A stretch of DNA of 64,000 bases from Agelaius tricolor (taxonomy: Eukaryota > Chordata > Aves > Passeriformes > Icteridae): positions 9,191,501 to 9,255,500 of the forward strand of contig JALJCS010000024.1 of NCBI GenBank assembly GCA_023055355.1, written 5' to 3'. How positions within the stretch are numbered: the stretch's first letter is position 1; every line of letters starts with the position of its first letter. Shown piece by piece: positions 38,501 through 50,900 of the stretch. The translations under genes were made by a program, and so were the position numbers. The notes beneath the pieces were generated by a model. It searched no databases. It had not been told where the DNA came from and was given only the letters and a program-made list of their open reading frames with translations.

Positions 38501-41500
38501 AGGAAAGAAATTCAAGTGGAGTAACAGGATGCATATCAGACAACCATATGTAGGAGACTTCATGAAAAGTGCAATTCCTTCTGATACTACATTCACATTC
38601 TTGACAGCCACACTTTACAAACTACCAAAGATTGGAGAAATGAACTCTAATGATAAACAGCTCCTAAGAAATGAATAGCTGGTCAGGTTTACACCAATTC
38701 CTTCCCAGGAAGATATTCTTGGGAATTAAAGCTGCTGCTTTTGGAATATCTTCTCATAGGCAATACATTGAAAACTAAGCACCAGTGATTTCAAATCCAA
38801 ACACTTCACAAAAGTTTCATGTAATAAGGAAATGTTTTCTAGTAATACCAAACTATTAATGTTGCATGCTGCAATGACATAATGCTAGGTATATTTTCTG
38901 CCACTCTAGAAGAGGAGGTACATAAAGCAAAGCACAAAGTTTATTTTATTTTTAATTTATATCTACAAGAATAATTTTTTAATTTTGTTATTACTTAGTG
39001 AGCAAGCTTGGCCTCTACCTCAAGTGTTTTCCAAAATGCTAAAACACAATTGTTTTATTTTGACTTACTTTTTAATTTAGCTCTCTAGTAAAAAGAAAAA
39101 AAAAAAGAAAGAAAAAAAAATACATTGTTTGCATTTGAAACCCACAGGACTCTCAGTGCTTTCAAATCAATGAATTCAGAAAGAATTAAGTCACACTGTT
39201 TTTCCCATCAAAAAGTCACTATGACATCCAGATGCAGAACTATGACTCTAAACACAGACATGAGAGGATGTTGACAGTAATTGCTCTTGTATCACTTTGG
39301 TTTTCTTTCCATTGAAATGTACAGCTCAGAATTCATACCTCTCCCAGCCTCTCTATGTAGTCACATGCACACACACATCCAAAAAACCACATTTAAATAT
39401 ATGGATAGATCAATATCAAGGTATATAAAGGTAATCATATTCCCAGAAAATAAGGAAAGATAGAAGGAGTTTTTTGGTTGGTTGGGGATTTTTTTGTTTG
39501 AGGTTATTTTCTTTTGTTTTCTTTCCCTAGAGATGAAAACAACAGCAGGGAAACAAAAAGAATATAATTTTATACTGAGGTCCAAAAGTTAAACTTCAGG
39601 AACATACTTGCAATATACACACAATAATTAAAAATATATAAATATGCCCCTTTTAATGATGAAATTTCAAAGTTACAGATCAGGACTTCATTAAGACATT
39701 ATTTTAGTCACCCAGCCAAGAAAAGTTGCCAGCTGATAGAGCTCACCTCTACCCTTCCTAAGGTTTCTAGTTTGCCTCAGGAAAGCCTTGAATGTGCACC
39801 TCCATTTTTGAGACACAGAAGAAATCCCTTTGCCCTGAAGGTTCTCAGCATGCCACTCAGAGTATTTTATGTAGGAAAGTCACAAAAGGAAAATACATTT
39901 CCCAAGTTCCTCCTCCAAGTACAATCCAAATGATGAAGTGCAGTAACAGAATACTTAAATGGCCAACAGTTTAAAAATGAAAGTTTAGCTCTGCTCTGTA
40001 CAGAACAGAGCACATTTACTAGAACTACTCAGGTAATTGATTTCTTCAGGTGGAATTAACATTTTAATTAGCAATGAAGTCATTTTGCACTCTAAGGATA
40101 ACAAGGAAATTATCACATTGTCAGAAACTAAACACAAAGTTTGTAAAATGTACAGTTTATATAAGTAATTGATTTACACAAGGTTGCATTTTAGAACAAA
40201 TCATGATGCTTTCTCCAAGTAAAGATGTGTATTCAATCATATTTTCAGTAGTATAAATATACAGATATGCCTGTATCAGTGAAGTTATATTCCACAGTAA
40301 TATCTTATGCAATTAATCAATGTAATTATATCCCTGCCATGAAAATATAAAAGATTATTTAAATCATGCAAGGGAGGGCTGTAATTTTCCATCTCTTGCT
40401 GATTAAATCCCACTTTTCAGTAAGGGTTAAAGTGTACATTATGCTACCTTCCTACTTACATTTTCCAAGGTGCTAATTCTCTTTTCTGAAATCGGTTTAG
40501 CTGCCAATATGTTCAATCAGCAAACGAAGGTGCCACACTAAGCAGTTTCTTTACATAAGAAAAGAGAATCTCCCTGTCCATTTCTCAACTAAGCCAGCCA
40601 GGAATTAGGTGAGGAGGACTGTAGTTTCCATTTCTCTTGGATACTTCTTCTCAGAAGGAAAAGTCTAGCAACTTACTGAACAAGGCAGGAAGTGATGGCA
40701 GCTACATTCCTATTCCAATTCCACCCAAACCATTAAAACTATGGTTATCATCACCTACCTAGGAAAACCCTGAGTACACAATACACAAGCAGCAATCTGT
40801 CCCTATCCAGAATTGTCTGAATGGACTGACAGGAGTGAACCAGATACAAGCATCATCTGAAGGCTGTTTGGAAAAGAGCAATTTAATCTGCTCCTGTTTT
40901 CCTCACTCTGTCACTCAGTCACTCTCCTTCTGCATTCCTCCCACCTTCATTCAGGTTCTTGCTCAACAAGGCACCAAGCTGAACTTCACCAATCCCACCT
41001 ACCCTGAATTGTTTGTGCTGTATTTTTGTTCCCTCTTTCCCCCTAAATGTATCTTAGATCCAGACCAAGAGAACTGCACAGAGCTGGTACCTGCTGACTC
41101 CTCCACTTTTCCCAGTGGGACTCTTATGATCCAGATTCATCCCACTTAACATTCACCTTACAGAAATCAGTGGACAAAGGCAACTGCCATGGTCAGGTCA
41201 GCACCCCTCTCTTCCCAATCATCCTCTGGAGACCTATACTCATGTCCATTAGCAACACATATGTTCTCAGGCAACTAACTACCTACTTAATTTAGGCATT
41301 TAAGTTAATGGAAATATCTGGGGCTCACAGTCACTTGGTGAATTTAGAAAAGATCTTCCTTTAAAAAATAAAACCTACAAGGAAAAGAGGGAAATGGAAT
41401 TAGTTACAATTCTGCTCATTAAAACTTAAGTATCTGTATTTTCCTTGTTTTCCTCTTTGTTTCTAGTAGCACTACTAAATATTTTAGATAGTTTCTGCTT

Positions 41501-43568
41501 GGCAGAATAAATGGATTCAAGCCCTTACTAATAAGTTCTTTAACTCCAAATTAGTCACGACTGTAAGAAAAGGAGCAAAAAGGGCAATTTAAAATTTATA
41601 ACCTCCTTAATATTGTGTACAGTCTTGACAAAAATACACAGACAAACCTAAAAAGCATTTAAGTAACTGTGGTCCACTTGCCAAACACAGTAAAGGCACT
41701 TCCAGAGAATGATTATTTCTGTTTAACTTCAGCTGTCTGTAGTTTGTGGGGCTTTTCTGACACGGGCAAAGAGGAGCTCAGCCAGAAATCTGAAACCTGT
41801 TACATTTAGGAACACATTTTTGTGTAGCAACTAGGTGCCTGATGACTTCATGGGAATATCTAAACCTATTTAAAATTTGGCAAAACAGCTTAATGAGTAT
41901 TTTTACTTCCTGTTTAATTTGCACACTACAGGAAAAAAAAAAAAGGAAATGAAAAAAGAACCAGAAACAGACAGTTGGTCTCCAAAAATCCTATACATTT
42001 CTTAGTCTCTTAGACTACCATATATATAAAATCTTGCATACTATTGCAGAGATATTGCATACTATTGTAAGAGCTATATAATGTCTTTCTATAGCCTTAA
42101 GGAAACACACTCAAAAGCAAATATTTGAAATTACAAAGAGGGATGACAACAGCAGCTTGGGGTGGCTGAGATGCTGCAACTGCTGAAAGTTGATTGTATC
42201 CAAGTAACACCAAGGCAGGATTTCTCCTCCCACTCCAGGGCTGCCAGGGCACAATACTGAGTGGTACAAGAAGGAACTGAAAAACAGATTAAAATGCCTG
42301 TTCAAACCCTACTTCTCTTCATACCTCCCATATATACAGAGTTTGATAGAAAGTCCAACTCCACACTTCTAATTAACATAGAAACCACAAATTAATAATA
42401 AATAGAAGAATACAGTCCCCACAGCACAACAGAAAAAGCACCGAAAAAATTATTCCTATGTCTACATATTAAAAGGGTCAAATGTGCCAAAAGCAGGAAG
42501 GAAAATAAATTGTTTTAAATTGCTGCTCTTTCCTCTTCATTGGAAAATGAAAGCATCTCAGTATCCCCCTGTTAAACCAATGACAAAAGTTCATTATGAA
42601 ACCCAGTTAGAGCCCATCTTCTAAAGTTTTCCTACATTCATTTGTTTTTCAATACATGTAAACTACATGCCCATGAGAAGGGGAAAAAAAAAAACATAAT
42701 ACAGAGCTAGAAATTAGAAATTTAAAATAGGAATTTAACATGTGCCTTCCTTAAACGCTTTCCCCTCCACATTTTACTAAGTTTGCTGGTTTCCAGTTGT
42801 AAATACATATGCCTCACAGCAATACTGTAAGTATTTAGATTCACTTGGTTTTAATCTGGAGCAAGCATTAGAGCCTGTAACCTGACCTGCTGAATAAAAC
42901 TGGCCAGAACATGTTGCTCAAGTACAGCTACATGAGAGGGCAGCAACTCACCTGACCAATGCACTTCTTTCTAAAAGCCACCCAGCCTTAGCAGAATCCA
43001 TCACTTCCTCTGACTGGTTTGTTTCAGTAAACAATTATGTTTCTAATTAAAAATGTGTTCCTGAATTCTAATTTGAATTTGCCTTGCTTCAATTCCCAGC
43101 CATTGCTTTTATTCGTGTCTTTTTCTTGTTAGAGTTTAGAGCTCTGCAGTACTTGCTCTGCTAGAGAGGACAGTGGATTTCTCCACAATGGGCTACATGT
43201 GTGCCTACAGAAATACACAAATACAGAGTATCACATCCCCATTACCTGAGAGCAACACCTCTACAAAGTCCAAAAATGTGCATGTAGCAGTTGAAATATG
43301 TCCAGGCAAACAGGCTTAAGTCCTCTCTTTTTATAAAGACTGCTTTGATAAGAACAAAAGATAATAATTTTATTTAGCACCTCATCAAAGAAACAGCACT
43401 CACATGAATGTTCATCATTTGAGCACTATGGGTCACTCAATGCCCACTTCCTTCTCCCTGCTACACTTAGCACATAGCTCCAGGTCTGAGCTTGCCAGGA
43501 TTAAGGCTCCACTGCAATCATATACCCCTCAATAGCCAAGTTGACATTTACAGGCTGACAAAGTAATG

Positions 43569-43616
43569 ATTAATAGTTTAACCATTAATAGTTTTCAATA
43601 TAAGTATTAATAGTTT
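43569..43616 (+). repeat. Three direct copies of ATTAATAGTTT
   Basis: Copies start at 43,569, 43,584 and 43,606, with spacings of 15 and 22 bp. The word contains a TTAAT core of the homeodomain type. It could be a small local duplication or a cluster of binding sites. The sequence alone does not decide. Confidence 0.7.
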
Positions 43617-44609
43617 TATGCAGCATTTATTTGCACATTAGTTTTTTTCTGCAAAGACAGAGTGAAAGTATGAAATACCCTCCTAGGAGTTTCTTCCACA
43701 TCTTTTTTTTCTTTACAGGTTTTCCCCTCCTACTGTCCTCTTTCTCAGACACAGAATAGACCAGATAAAAGAAATGCAGGGACAAGAGGACAAGGCTTCC
43801 TCCTTGTCTTTTCTTGGCAGCTCTGATATAAAGATTTGTTCTTGTAACCGGCTCCTTAGCAAGGAAGGGACCTTCTGTTGTACAGGAAGGTCACAGGCAG
43901 AGTTTCACTACTGCAAAAACAAACAAAAGCTCCTATCTTAAAAATATATGAAATCATATTTGGCAAGGCTTGGAAACCTAATGAAATTCCTAGGAAATGT
44001 AATCCACAATTGACCTTAATAAGTACAATTCTTGATCATTTTTCTTAGAAATGCTGGTCTCCTGTTACTAACGTTTCTTATATTTTAAAACATCCTGAAA
44101 AAACTGGTGGCAGAGGATGAAGAGAGATCTCTTCACAGATGACAGATGTTTTCCTGTAAACAGGGAGGGCATAAGCAAGAGGCACAGACAGTGAAGAGGG
44201 GACTCTCAAACATCACTGCTCAAATCCCTGACAGGCAGGATCTACTACAGACACAAGCAGTAGTGAGAGAAACTACAATCCAGATGACTGAACTGTCTCT
44301 GGCCACTAAAATTAACAAATAATAACAAATAATGGTGTTCTGGAGGTAGCGTCCATGAAGCATTAAACAGCAGTTTTATTTTAAATGACGCAAATGATGG
44401 CCAAGCATTGAGGGTGAATTGCAAAGCCAGAGGAAAGTGTTGGCTGCCTGGTGGATGCAGTGTGGGAAGCTGCTGCAGACATGCAAAGCCTGTTTTATTC
44501 ATGTGTACTATCTCTGTTTTGATTCACCAGAAAACACCAGAAAAGTCAAAAAAAAAATCAAAGCATGCTGGTTAATTTCAACTTAGTTTTATAACAAATA
44601 TATATAACC

Positions 44610-44635
44610 AAAAAAAAAAAAAAAAAAAAAAAAAA
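44610..44635 (+). repeat. (A)26 homopolymer
   Basis: An uninterrupted run of 26 A follows TATATAACC. No polyadenylation signal or gene-like sequence lies just upstream, so it is a homopolymer microsatellite rather than the tail of a processed pseudogene. Confidence 0.95.
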
Positions 44636-45339
44636 GGCAGCCAGATGACAAATGTACAAAAAACACATGGCCATGGATTTTACAAAGGCTTCCTCACTTT
44701 TTAGTGAGAATTTTCCCAGGGAAACCACTGGAGTGAGGGAGAAAGACAAAAATTCTTTTGAGTTAATGACCCTCTTCCCTAAAAAGAAACAGTTCTGCCT
44801 CATCTTTGGCATTTCCAATGCATAAACTCAGTCATAAGAAAAGGAGAAAGTAAAAGAATTCCCAAAAAAATATATTGATAGTAAAGACATAGCATTGCTT
44901 TCAATTTTTAAATGGAAATAACAATGCTGAAAATTCCATTTACTTTCTTTCTTACATTTGAATTCTATAACATTGATAGCCACATGATGAAAAAACAAAT
45001 TAAGAAAAGACATATAGAAAAAGAATGTTCAAAGGCACAGAAGAAGTCACATTTTGGGACATGCAACTTTGGAAGAAGGAAGGCAAACACTCTATGTTAA
45101 ACAAAGAATAGGAGAGAGATTGTTAAAACTGAAACTGGAGGTCATTGTAAGCGGTCAGATTAAAACATCTCCCATTTAAACAAGCATGAAAAAGTAGAAA
45201 AGAATACCAAAGGATAAATAAAGCAATGTCCTTCTATATATAAATGTTAGATATTAAAGAAACAAAGGGGGAATACAGAAAAAAAACCCAGAATAACTAG
45301 CAAGGGTACTATCCATCAGAAAAATCTGAAAGCTACATC

Positions 45340-47941
45340 TAATAAATGAGTTCAGTGTAGGAAGTGACATGGAACCCCCTGGAGTGGCAGTTGCTCCCCC
45401 AGAGGGTGGGAGCACAGCAGGCAGCATTTAGCACATCACCACTGGGCTGGCCTGGTGGGAGCTGTGAGATTTGCTCCACAAACTCAACCAGAGCCAGACC
45501 AGGAAACTCAGAACTAATGGGAGATTTCAACAGCCCCATGCAGATTGCTTAAATGTTGTATCAGGGCACGGGGCCAAGAGGAAATTTTCAGAGCAGCTTC
45601 GTGAGCGGCTATCCAGGAAACTCAGAGGGGAAGCAACTCTTCACTGGGTCTCAGCAGGGCTGTCAGGGAGTCACTGCAACCGTGAGCAGCACGGACGTAG
45701 ATCAACATCTGTGCATAGGTAAGGAAGCCAAAATATCCACAGGGAAAGGGCTCTTGCACAAAAAGGAGGAAGCTTGGTTAAAACAAACAAACAAACAAAC
45801 AAAATCTACAAGAATGAATACAAAGGGTAAAATTTTGGAAACATCTTTCCAAAGGCATAAGGCTGAATTTCAGTGCAAGTGCATACCACATAAAGTGGAC
45901 CAAAGATAACAAAAGGCAGGATTGAAAAGAAACATGACTCAAAGAAAGACAATTTTAATGAGCTGAATTTGACCTGCTGAAGATAATGGGGAAAAACATC
46001 CTCAGAAGGATAACCCTATAATGCAATAGGCCAAAATAAAAACCTTTGAAACACAACTTGCAAAAGTTTACGCTGTAATTATAAATCTTCTGTCAACCTC
46101 CCAAAAGATGCAAAGTCTGCCACAGCAATCTGTGGAACCAATACATGAGCAAGGTGAGAAAAGAGCACCCAGAGACAAAGCCACAGCAGAGAAAGCAAAC
46201 TAATGCTTTGCATCTCTGCTCATCCCAAAGCTGCTTTGAAAGGTTCCCATGTCTTAATACTGTCACTGTATTAAGAAATGCCTCAGATTAAAGCGTCAGT
46301 GAAAGAAATTTTACACAAATCAATGCTACTCATCTGTCCAGACCAGATGGTATTCATCCAAATGTTCTAAAGGAACTCAAGGATGAAATCACTAAGCCAT
46401 TAATTGCAAAGTGTCTTCTCATTTAAAATAATGTTTGTATTAGAAAAATGAACAGTGCAATATGGGTTCCAATTTCTTAAAGGTCTCCAAAAGCAATTCA
46501 GAGAGGCACTTCAGGGCATTAAAATCTGCAAAATAGTAAAAATTATTCCATCTCTGTAATTTGACACACAGAGAAATAAAAGGTATTGAGTCAGAGTCCA
46601 CATTACCTTGGAAAGGGAATGCATGATCCATTAATATCTTCATTTATTTGACAGAATCAATGAATATATAAAATTAAAACTCAACCAAATTGTCTTCTCC
46701 AAGTTTTTCAGAAAGATCCCCTACAAAATGTGCTCAAGAAGCTGCATTGCTAGAAGATAGGAGGACAGGTCTTCATTTGGAGAAATAATTATTTTAAAAT
46801 CAGGAAACATTAGGTTTGATTAATTTTTTGCTATTGAGAAAAGTCCTCAAGGAGACCCACCAGGTTCTTCATCAGTCCTATTTAACCTATCATAATTATA
46901 GAAATGAGGCAGATGGTGACAAAAGTATGCTGATAGCACTGGAGCATTCAAAGGAGTAAAACAAAGACAAGTAAATATCAGGTAAGATAGTAAACATAAA
47001 AGTTTGTAGATGAATCTCATGATGCTGAGTGACATTAAAAAGGGAAATTCTGGCATTACATACAAAATGAAGACTTTTGAACAAACCCTGAAGGTACTTG
47101 AGTTATATGACCCAGGGTACCATGAAAACACCAACCTGCCATTCAGCACTGATTCAAGAAAACACAACCTCAGAAATATTTAGAACAGTAACAGGTTTTT
47201 TCTAAAGGTTTAGAAACCACCACTATAGCCCTGTATTAGCCCCTTCACAGTGCCTTTACCTTGAACATGTTCAACACTGCTGTACTTAAACAAGGACACA
47301 AGGGAAGCACAAGAAGTACACCAAGGAGGAACAAGGACAAGCAGAGAAGTGAAATGACTCCTCTTCAGGGACCAGAAACTGAAGTGTCCACAAAACCTAA
47401 AGCTTACAAGATAACGTGGAGCAGCTGTTTCCTCAAAACCTGTATTTGTGGGGGGAAAAATGTGAAAAAGGTGCTCCACCATTTTTCAAATACCAAGGAG
47501 AGTGTTCATGCAAGAATAAATGTCCTCCCTATCTTCTAGAGAGGCTAAAAGCAGCAACCAGGGAGCTACGAGCACCTCTACCTCTCCTTCATCCCTGCCT
47601 GAGAGACAGAGAGCTGGGAGTGTTGAGAAGAAAATACTCAGGGGCCCCTTATTCATACACATAAATACATGATGGGGAGGTTTAAGGAAGCTGAGAGACT
47701 TTTTTTCTGTGGTGTCCAATGATGTGACACAGGAAATTCCACGTAAATACCTAAAAAAAGACCTTTGAATGTGAAGAGGGTCAAACACTGGTGCAGGCTG
47801 CTGGCCCAGACAGGTTTAGTCTCCATCCTTGAAACTGTTCAAAAACCAGCTGAGCACAGTCCTGGGCTGACAGTGCTGTTAGAAGGACCTTGGATCAGAT
47901 GATCTTAAGAGATTCCTTCCACTCTCAATTATTATATAGTT
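45340..47941 (+). mobile_element. Old CR1 LINE, near-contiguous from endonuclease to 3' end
   Basis: A plus-strand LINE relic of about 2.6 kb. In order: the endonuclease block MGDFN at 45,517-45,531, followed by AAATGTTGTATCAGGGCACG (family: N-V-x-SGH); the RT start at 46,337-46,400 (CCAGACCAGATGGTATTCAT, family PDGIHP, then CTAAAGGAACTC for LKEL); motif B at 46,848-46,888 (family [14 protein letters not shown], here eroded); a FADD-like GCAGATGGTGACAAAA at 46,909; then the C-terminal/3' part from about 47,605 (GAGAAGAAAATACTCAGG, ATAAATACATGATGGGGAGG, AGTCTCCATCCTTGAAACTG, CAGATGATCTTAAGAGATTC) to about 47,941. Distances between blocks match an intact CR1 ORF2. Stops and frameshifts break every domain. 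The stretch 46,930-47,600 matches poorly. The left border is uncertain. Confidence 0.8.
45779..45804 (+). repeat. (AAAC)n microsatellite
   Basis: About six AAAC units lie inside the old CR1, between its endonuclease and reverse transcriptase parts. It is a slippage product rather than part of the element's coding sequence. Confidence 0.9.
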
Positions 47942-50900
47942 CTCTGAAACTTCAGTACAGACTTCTGCCCTTTCCTGGCAGTTCAATTTGCTATGAGCAA
48001 CTGGAAAAGACAAAGGACTGCTCAGCTCAGTGCTCTGCTGTGAACTATGGTCATTTCCACTTTCTGAATTATTTTCAGGAAACTATTCTTATTTAAAACA
48101 GGTAAAATGTATCATTTTAAGATGGAATCAATTTATGTTCATGAAGACTACTCAATGTGACTAATATTTTCCAAAGGTTAAAACCAAAAAAATAAAAGGA
48201 AAGAAAAAGGAACAGTACACACAACTCAGCTTTCTTCTTGCATGGAAGAATCAACAGTAGAGCAAATCACAAATTAAAGCATAAACCTAATATTTGCTTT
48301 CTTTCACCTCATCTGATTAGAGCCATTAAATTTGCATCATCCTTAGCTGTGCAATAATTATCACGGAAAGCTTAGCCTGTTAAATTCAATTCTCACATTG
48401 CAAAAGCTTTCCAGGGAGAGAGTCTCCTTTTCATATAACTTCCCCAGGATATAAATGGAGGTTATGTCATTGGAAGAATCTATTTTTACTCCTAATCTTC
48501 TTTCTAAAGGTGCTTAGAACTGACTTGTAAGAACCTTCTTATCCCAAACCAAAGAATACAGGGCAGAAAATGATGAATTTGTAGCTGTGAATAACTTTAA
48601 TATTGCTTTGCACTACATCATCCTGACTCTTACCATACTCAATGAGTTTAATGTCACTTTCCCTCACTCCTCATCTGATAGAAAAAAAAACAGGAGGAAA
48701 AAATTAATGGCAAAGAAGGGAATATGTAAGGGAAGAAGTTCCTAAAACAATAACCCCCTAAACAGCTTCCTCTGCATGTACAAGGTGTATATATAGGAGG
48801 GGTTTGCAAAACCATATTCTCCAACTGAGATTTCATCTTGATTTATTTTTCCTCTTCCTACCCATTTATTTTAAATTATAATAATATTCAATCCATCTAA
48901 ATTTAATAGAACAATTCAGAACAAAACTTGAATAATTTTTCAAATTATACAAGACTGCTTATCCAGTATGGATGCCATGCAAATTGAGCATTAAAATCTA
49001 CCAAGACCATACAATCTTCAGTAAGAGAAATGCCCCACATCCAAGCTGTCTGACACCATTGCATAACATCTCTATTTAAAGCTAAACAAAACCCTCATTT
49101 ACATGATTCAGTAACACCATAAATTAGCAAGTCTCCCTCTGAGTACCAACCCCTTTTCCTAATGAGTACATGGGTAATTTGAGTATTTCTGGTTGTTAAA
49201 TGCTACCAATCTAAGGCATTGGGTTTTTTGTGTCTTTTTCAGAATTGTTCCTCTAAGCAGAACTGACACAGGAGACACACGAAAGATTCACTCATTTAAC
49301 GTTTTCATGCATGCAGCTTTTGCTGATAACCTTTCAATCTGAACTACCTTGTTTCCTTTTAATTAATGCTCACTGGGGAAAACATTCCCATTCAAAGTGA
49401 CAGGATGCATGGATGAGGTGTAAAGGAAACAGGAATAATGTCCTGGCCTCTGCTGTCAAAGTAATGCAAAAGCCTGAGAGTGCACAGGTACCCAAAGGCA
49501 ACAGCCCTGGTCTGTACACACATTTTGCTAAGACACTTGAGTTAATCAGGCTCTCAGTGAACACCAGGCATGAGTGTGGATGCCTTCCTCCCTCCCTCCC
49601 TATTGTACAGAGCCTTCTGACTTCACACAGCCTTTAAAATAATTGACAAACAACATTTCACAGTTTCAAACTTAATATTTATGACACTAAACATTAAAGG
49701 AGATAAAACTGAACATTGTACTCATGGCCAAAACTCCAGTCTGAATCATCCCCATCCCAAGAGCATATTTCACAGCTGCATTTGTATCAATTTCCTGGTC
49801 CTTCTGCACTAGGTCCCTACTGGAACATAAATCATCATTGACTCTCTTGGGGCTTCTGCCCACTTTAAGAACTTGGCTGTGAGCAATCAGGTGGAGATTA
49901 CCACCTCTTCCAATGCACAGTTGGTGTTATGCACTATTAATTTATAAATGGGATGAAACTTATAAACTAAGTTAATGTTTTTAACAAGCATTATTGACAA
50001 GTCAGAATGTTATAAAGCTTTTTGTAAAGAACTGTGATAGTGTCTTCCATGTACTTATTTTCTAACTTCCCTACTACTTTTTGACGTTCCCTTCACCCAA
50101 CCAGTAGAAAAACAACTGGGGAATGCACATACCTATCCAACTGAGCAATTACTACCTCCCTTTCTTTCTTAAAGAAACTCACCAAAAAATAATTTACAGA
50201 GAAATCTGGATAAGGAGCAAGAAGTCAGAAACGTATTTTTGGTCAAACCAGCTAAGATGGGGAATATCAGCAAGAAAAAACAAATTAATAAATACATCCA
50301 TCACTTCCCTCAAGCCTGCTGGCTACAGCAAAGGTCACCCAGGATTGAGCAGAGCAAGCAGCAAGCCCTCCTGTAAACTGAACCTTAGATTGAAACAGCC
50401 CTTTACTTCCCTTTGATAAGCTGGACATCTGAAGGCTGTGCATCCCTCACATCAGGCCATTTTCTCCAGCTTCCAAATGCCCCCATGACTCTATCCCCCT
50501 TTTTCTACATGCCCTGATGTACTTGTCATTTATAGAAATGTTCAGCTCATTTATTTAGCACTTGAGCAAAGACAGTGCCCAACTTAACACACATGCTAGC
50601 AGTTTTGGTTAGTCTTACAGTACTCTTGGTGAGTCACAGGCTGATTTGAAAAGAAAATGTGACCACCAGAAGCCACACCTCATGTGCACCCTACCTCTGA
50701 CCAAATTCTGAGCAGTGGCCCTACACAACTGGAGGCAATCAGTTTTCTTACACTTACATCTGGATAATCACATCTTTCAGCAGGGCTGGGACTGATCCAT
50801 TTGCTTGTTTCCAATATGGAGCTAAGCTGAGGTGTTTTAAAGAAAATGAAAGATACCATTGCCTTTCTGCAGGTGGCTGTCCTGCTGCCATTCAGCTGTC

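Larger units (their letters stand above)
27201..45339. other. Long unique AT-rich non-coding tract
   Basis: These 18 kb contain no transposon or gene that I can recognise. Notable points are the exon-like segment 30,888-31,038 (minus), the GC-richer islet 32,800-33,150, the very AT-rich patch 31,955-32,165, the perfect palindrome 35,526-35,545, A/G-rich tracts at 29,495-29,525 and 39,090-39,120, three copies of ATTAATAGTTT at 43,569-43,616, and the A run at 44,610-44,635. Many short open frames exist, the longest being 159 codons at 36,828-37,307 (+). None resembles a protein family I know. Confidence 0.55.

Noticed and set aside
44500..44635. A26 run considered as the tail of a processed pseudogene
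   Set aside because: There is no AATAAA just upstream, no gene-like sequence before it, and birds lack abundant L1 machinery for retrocopies.
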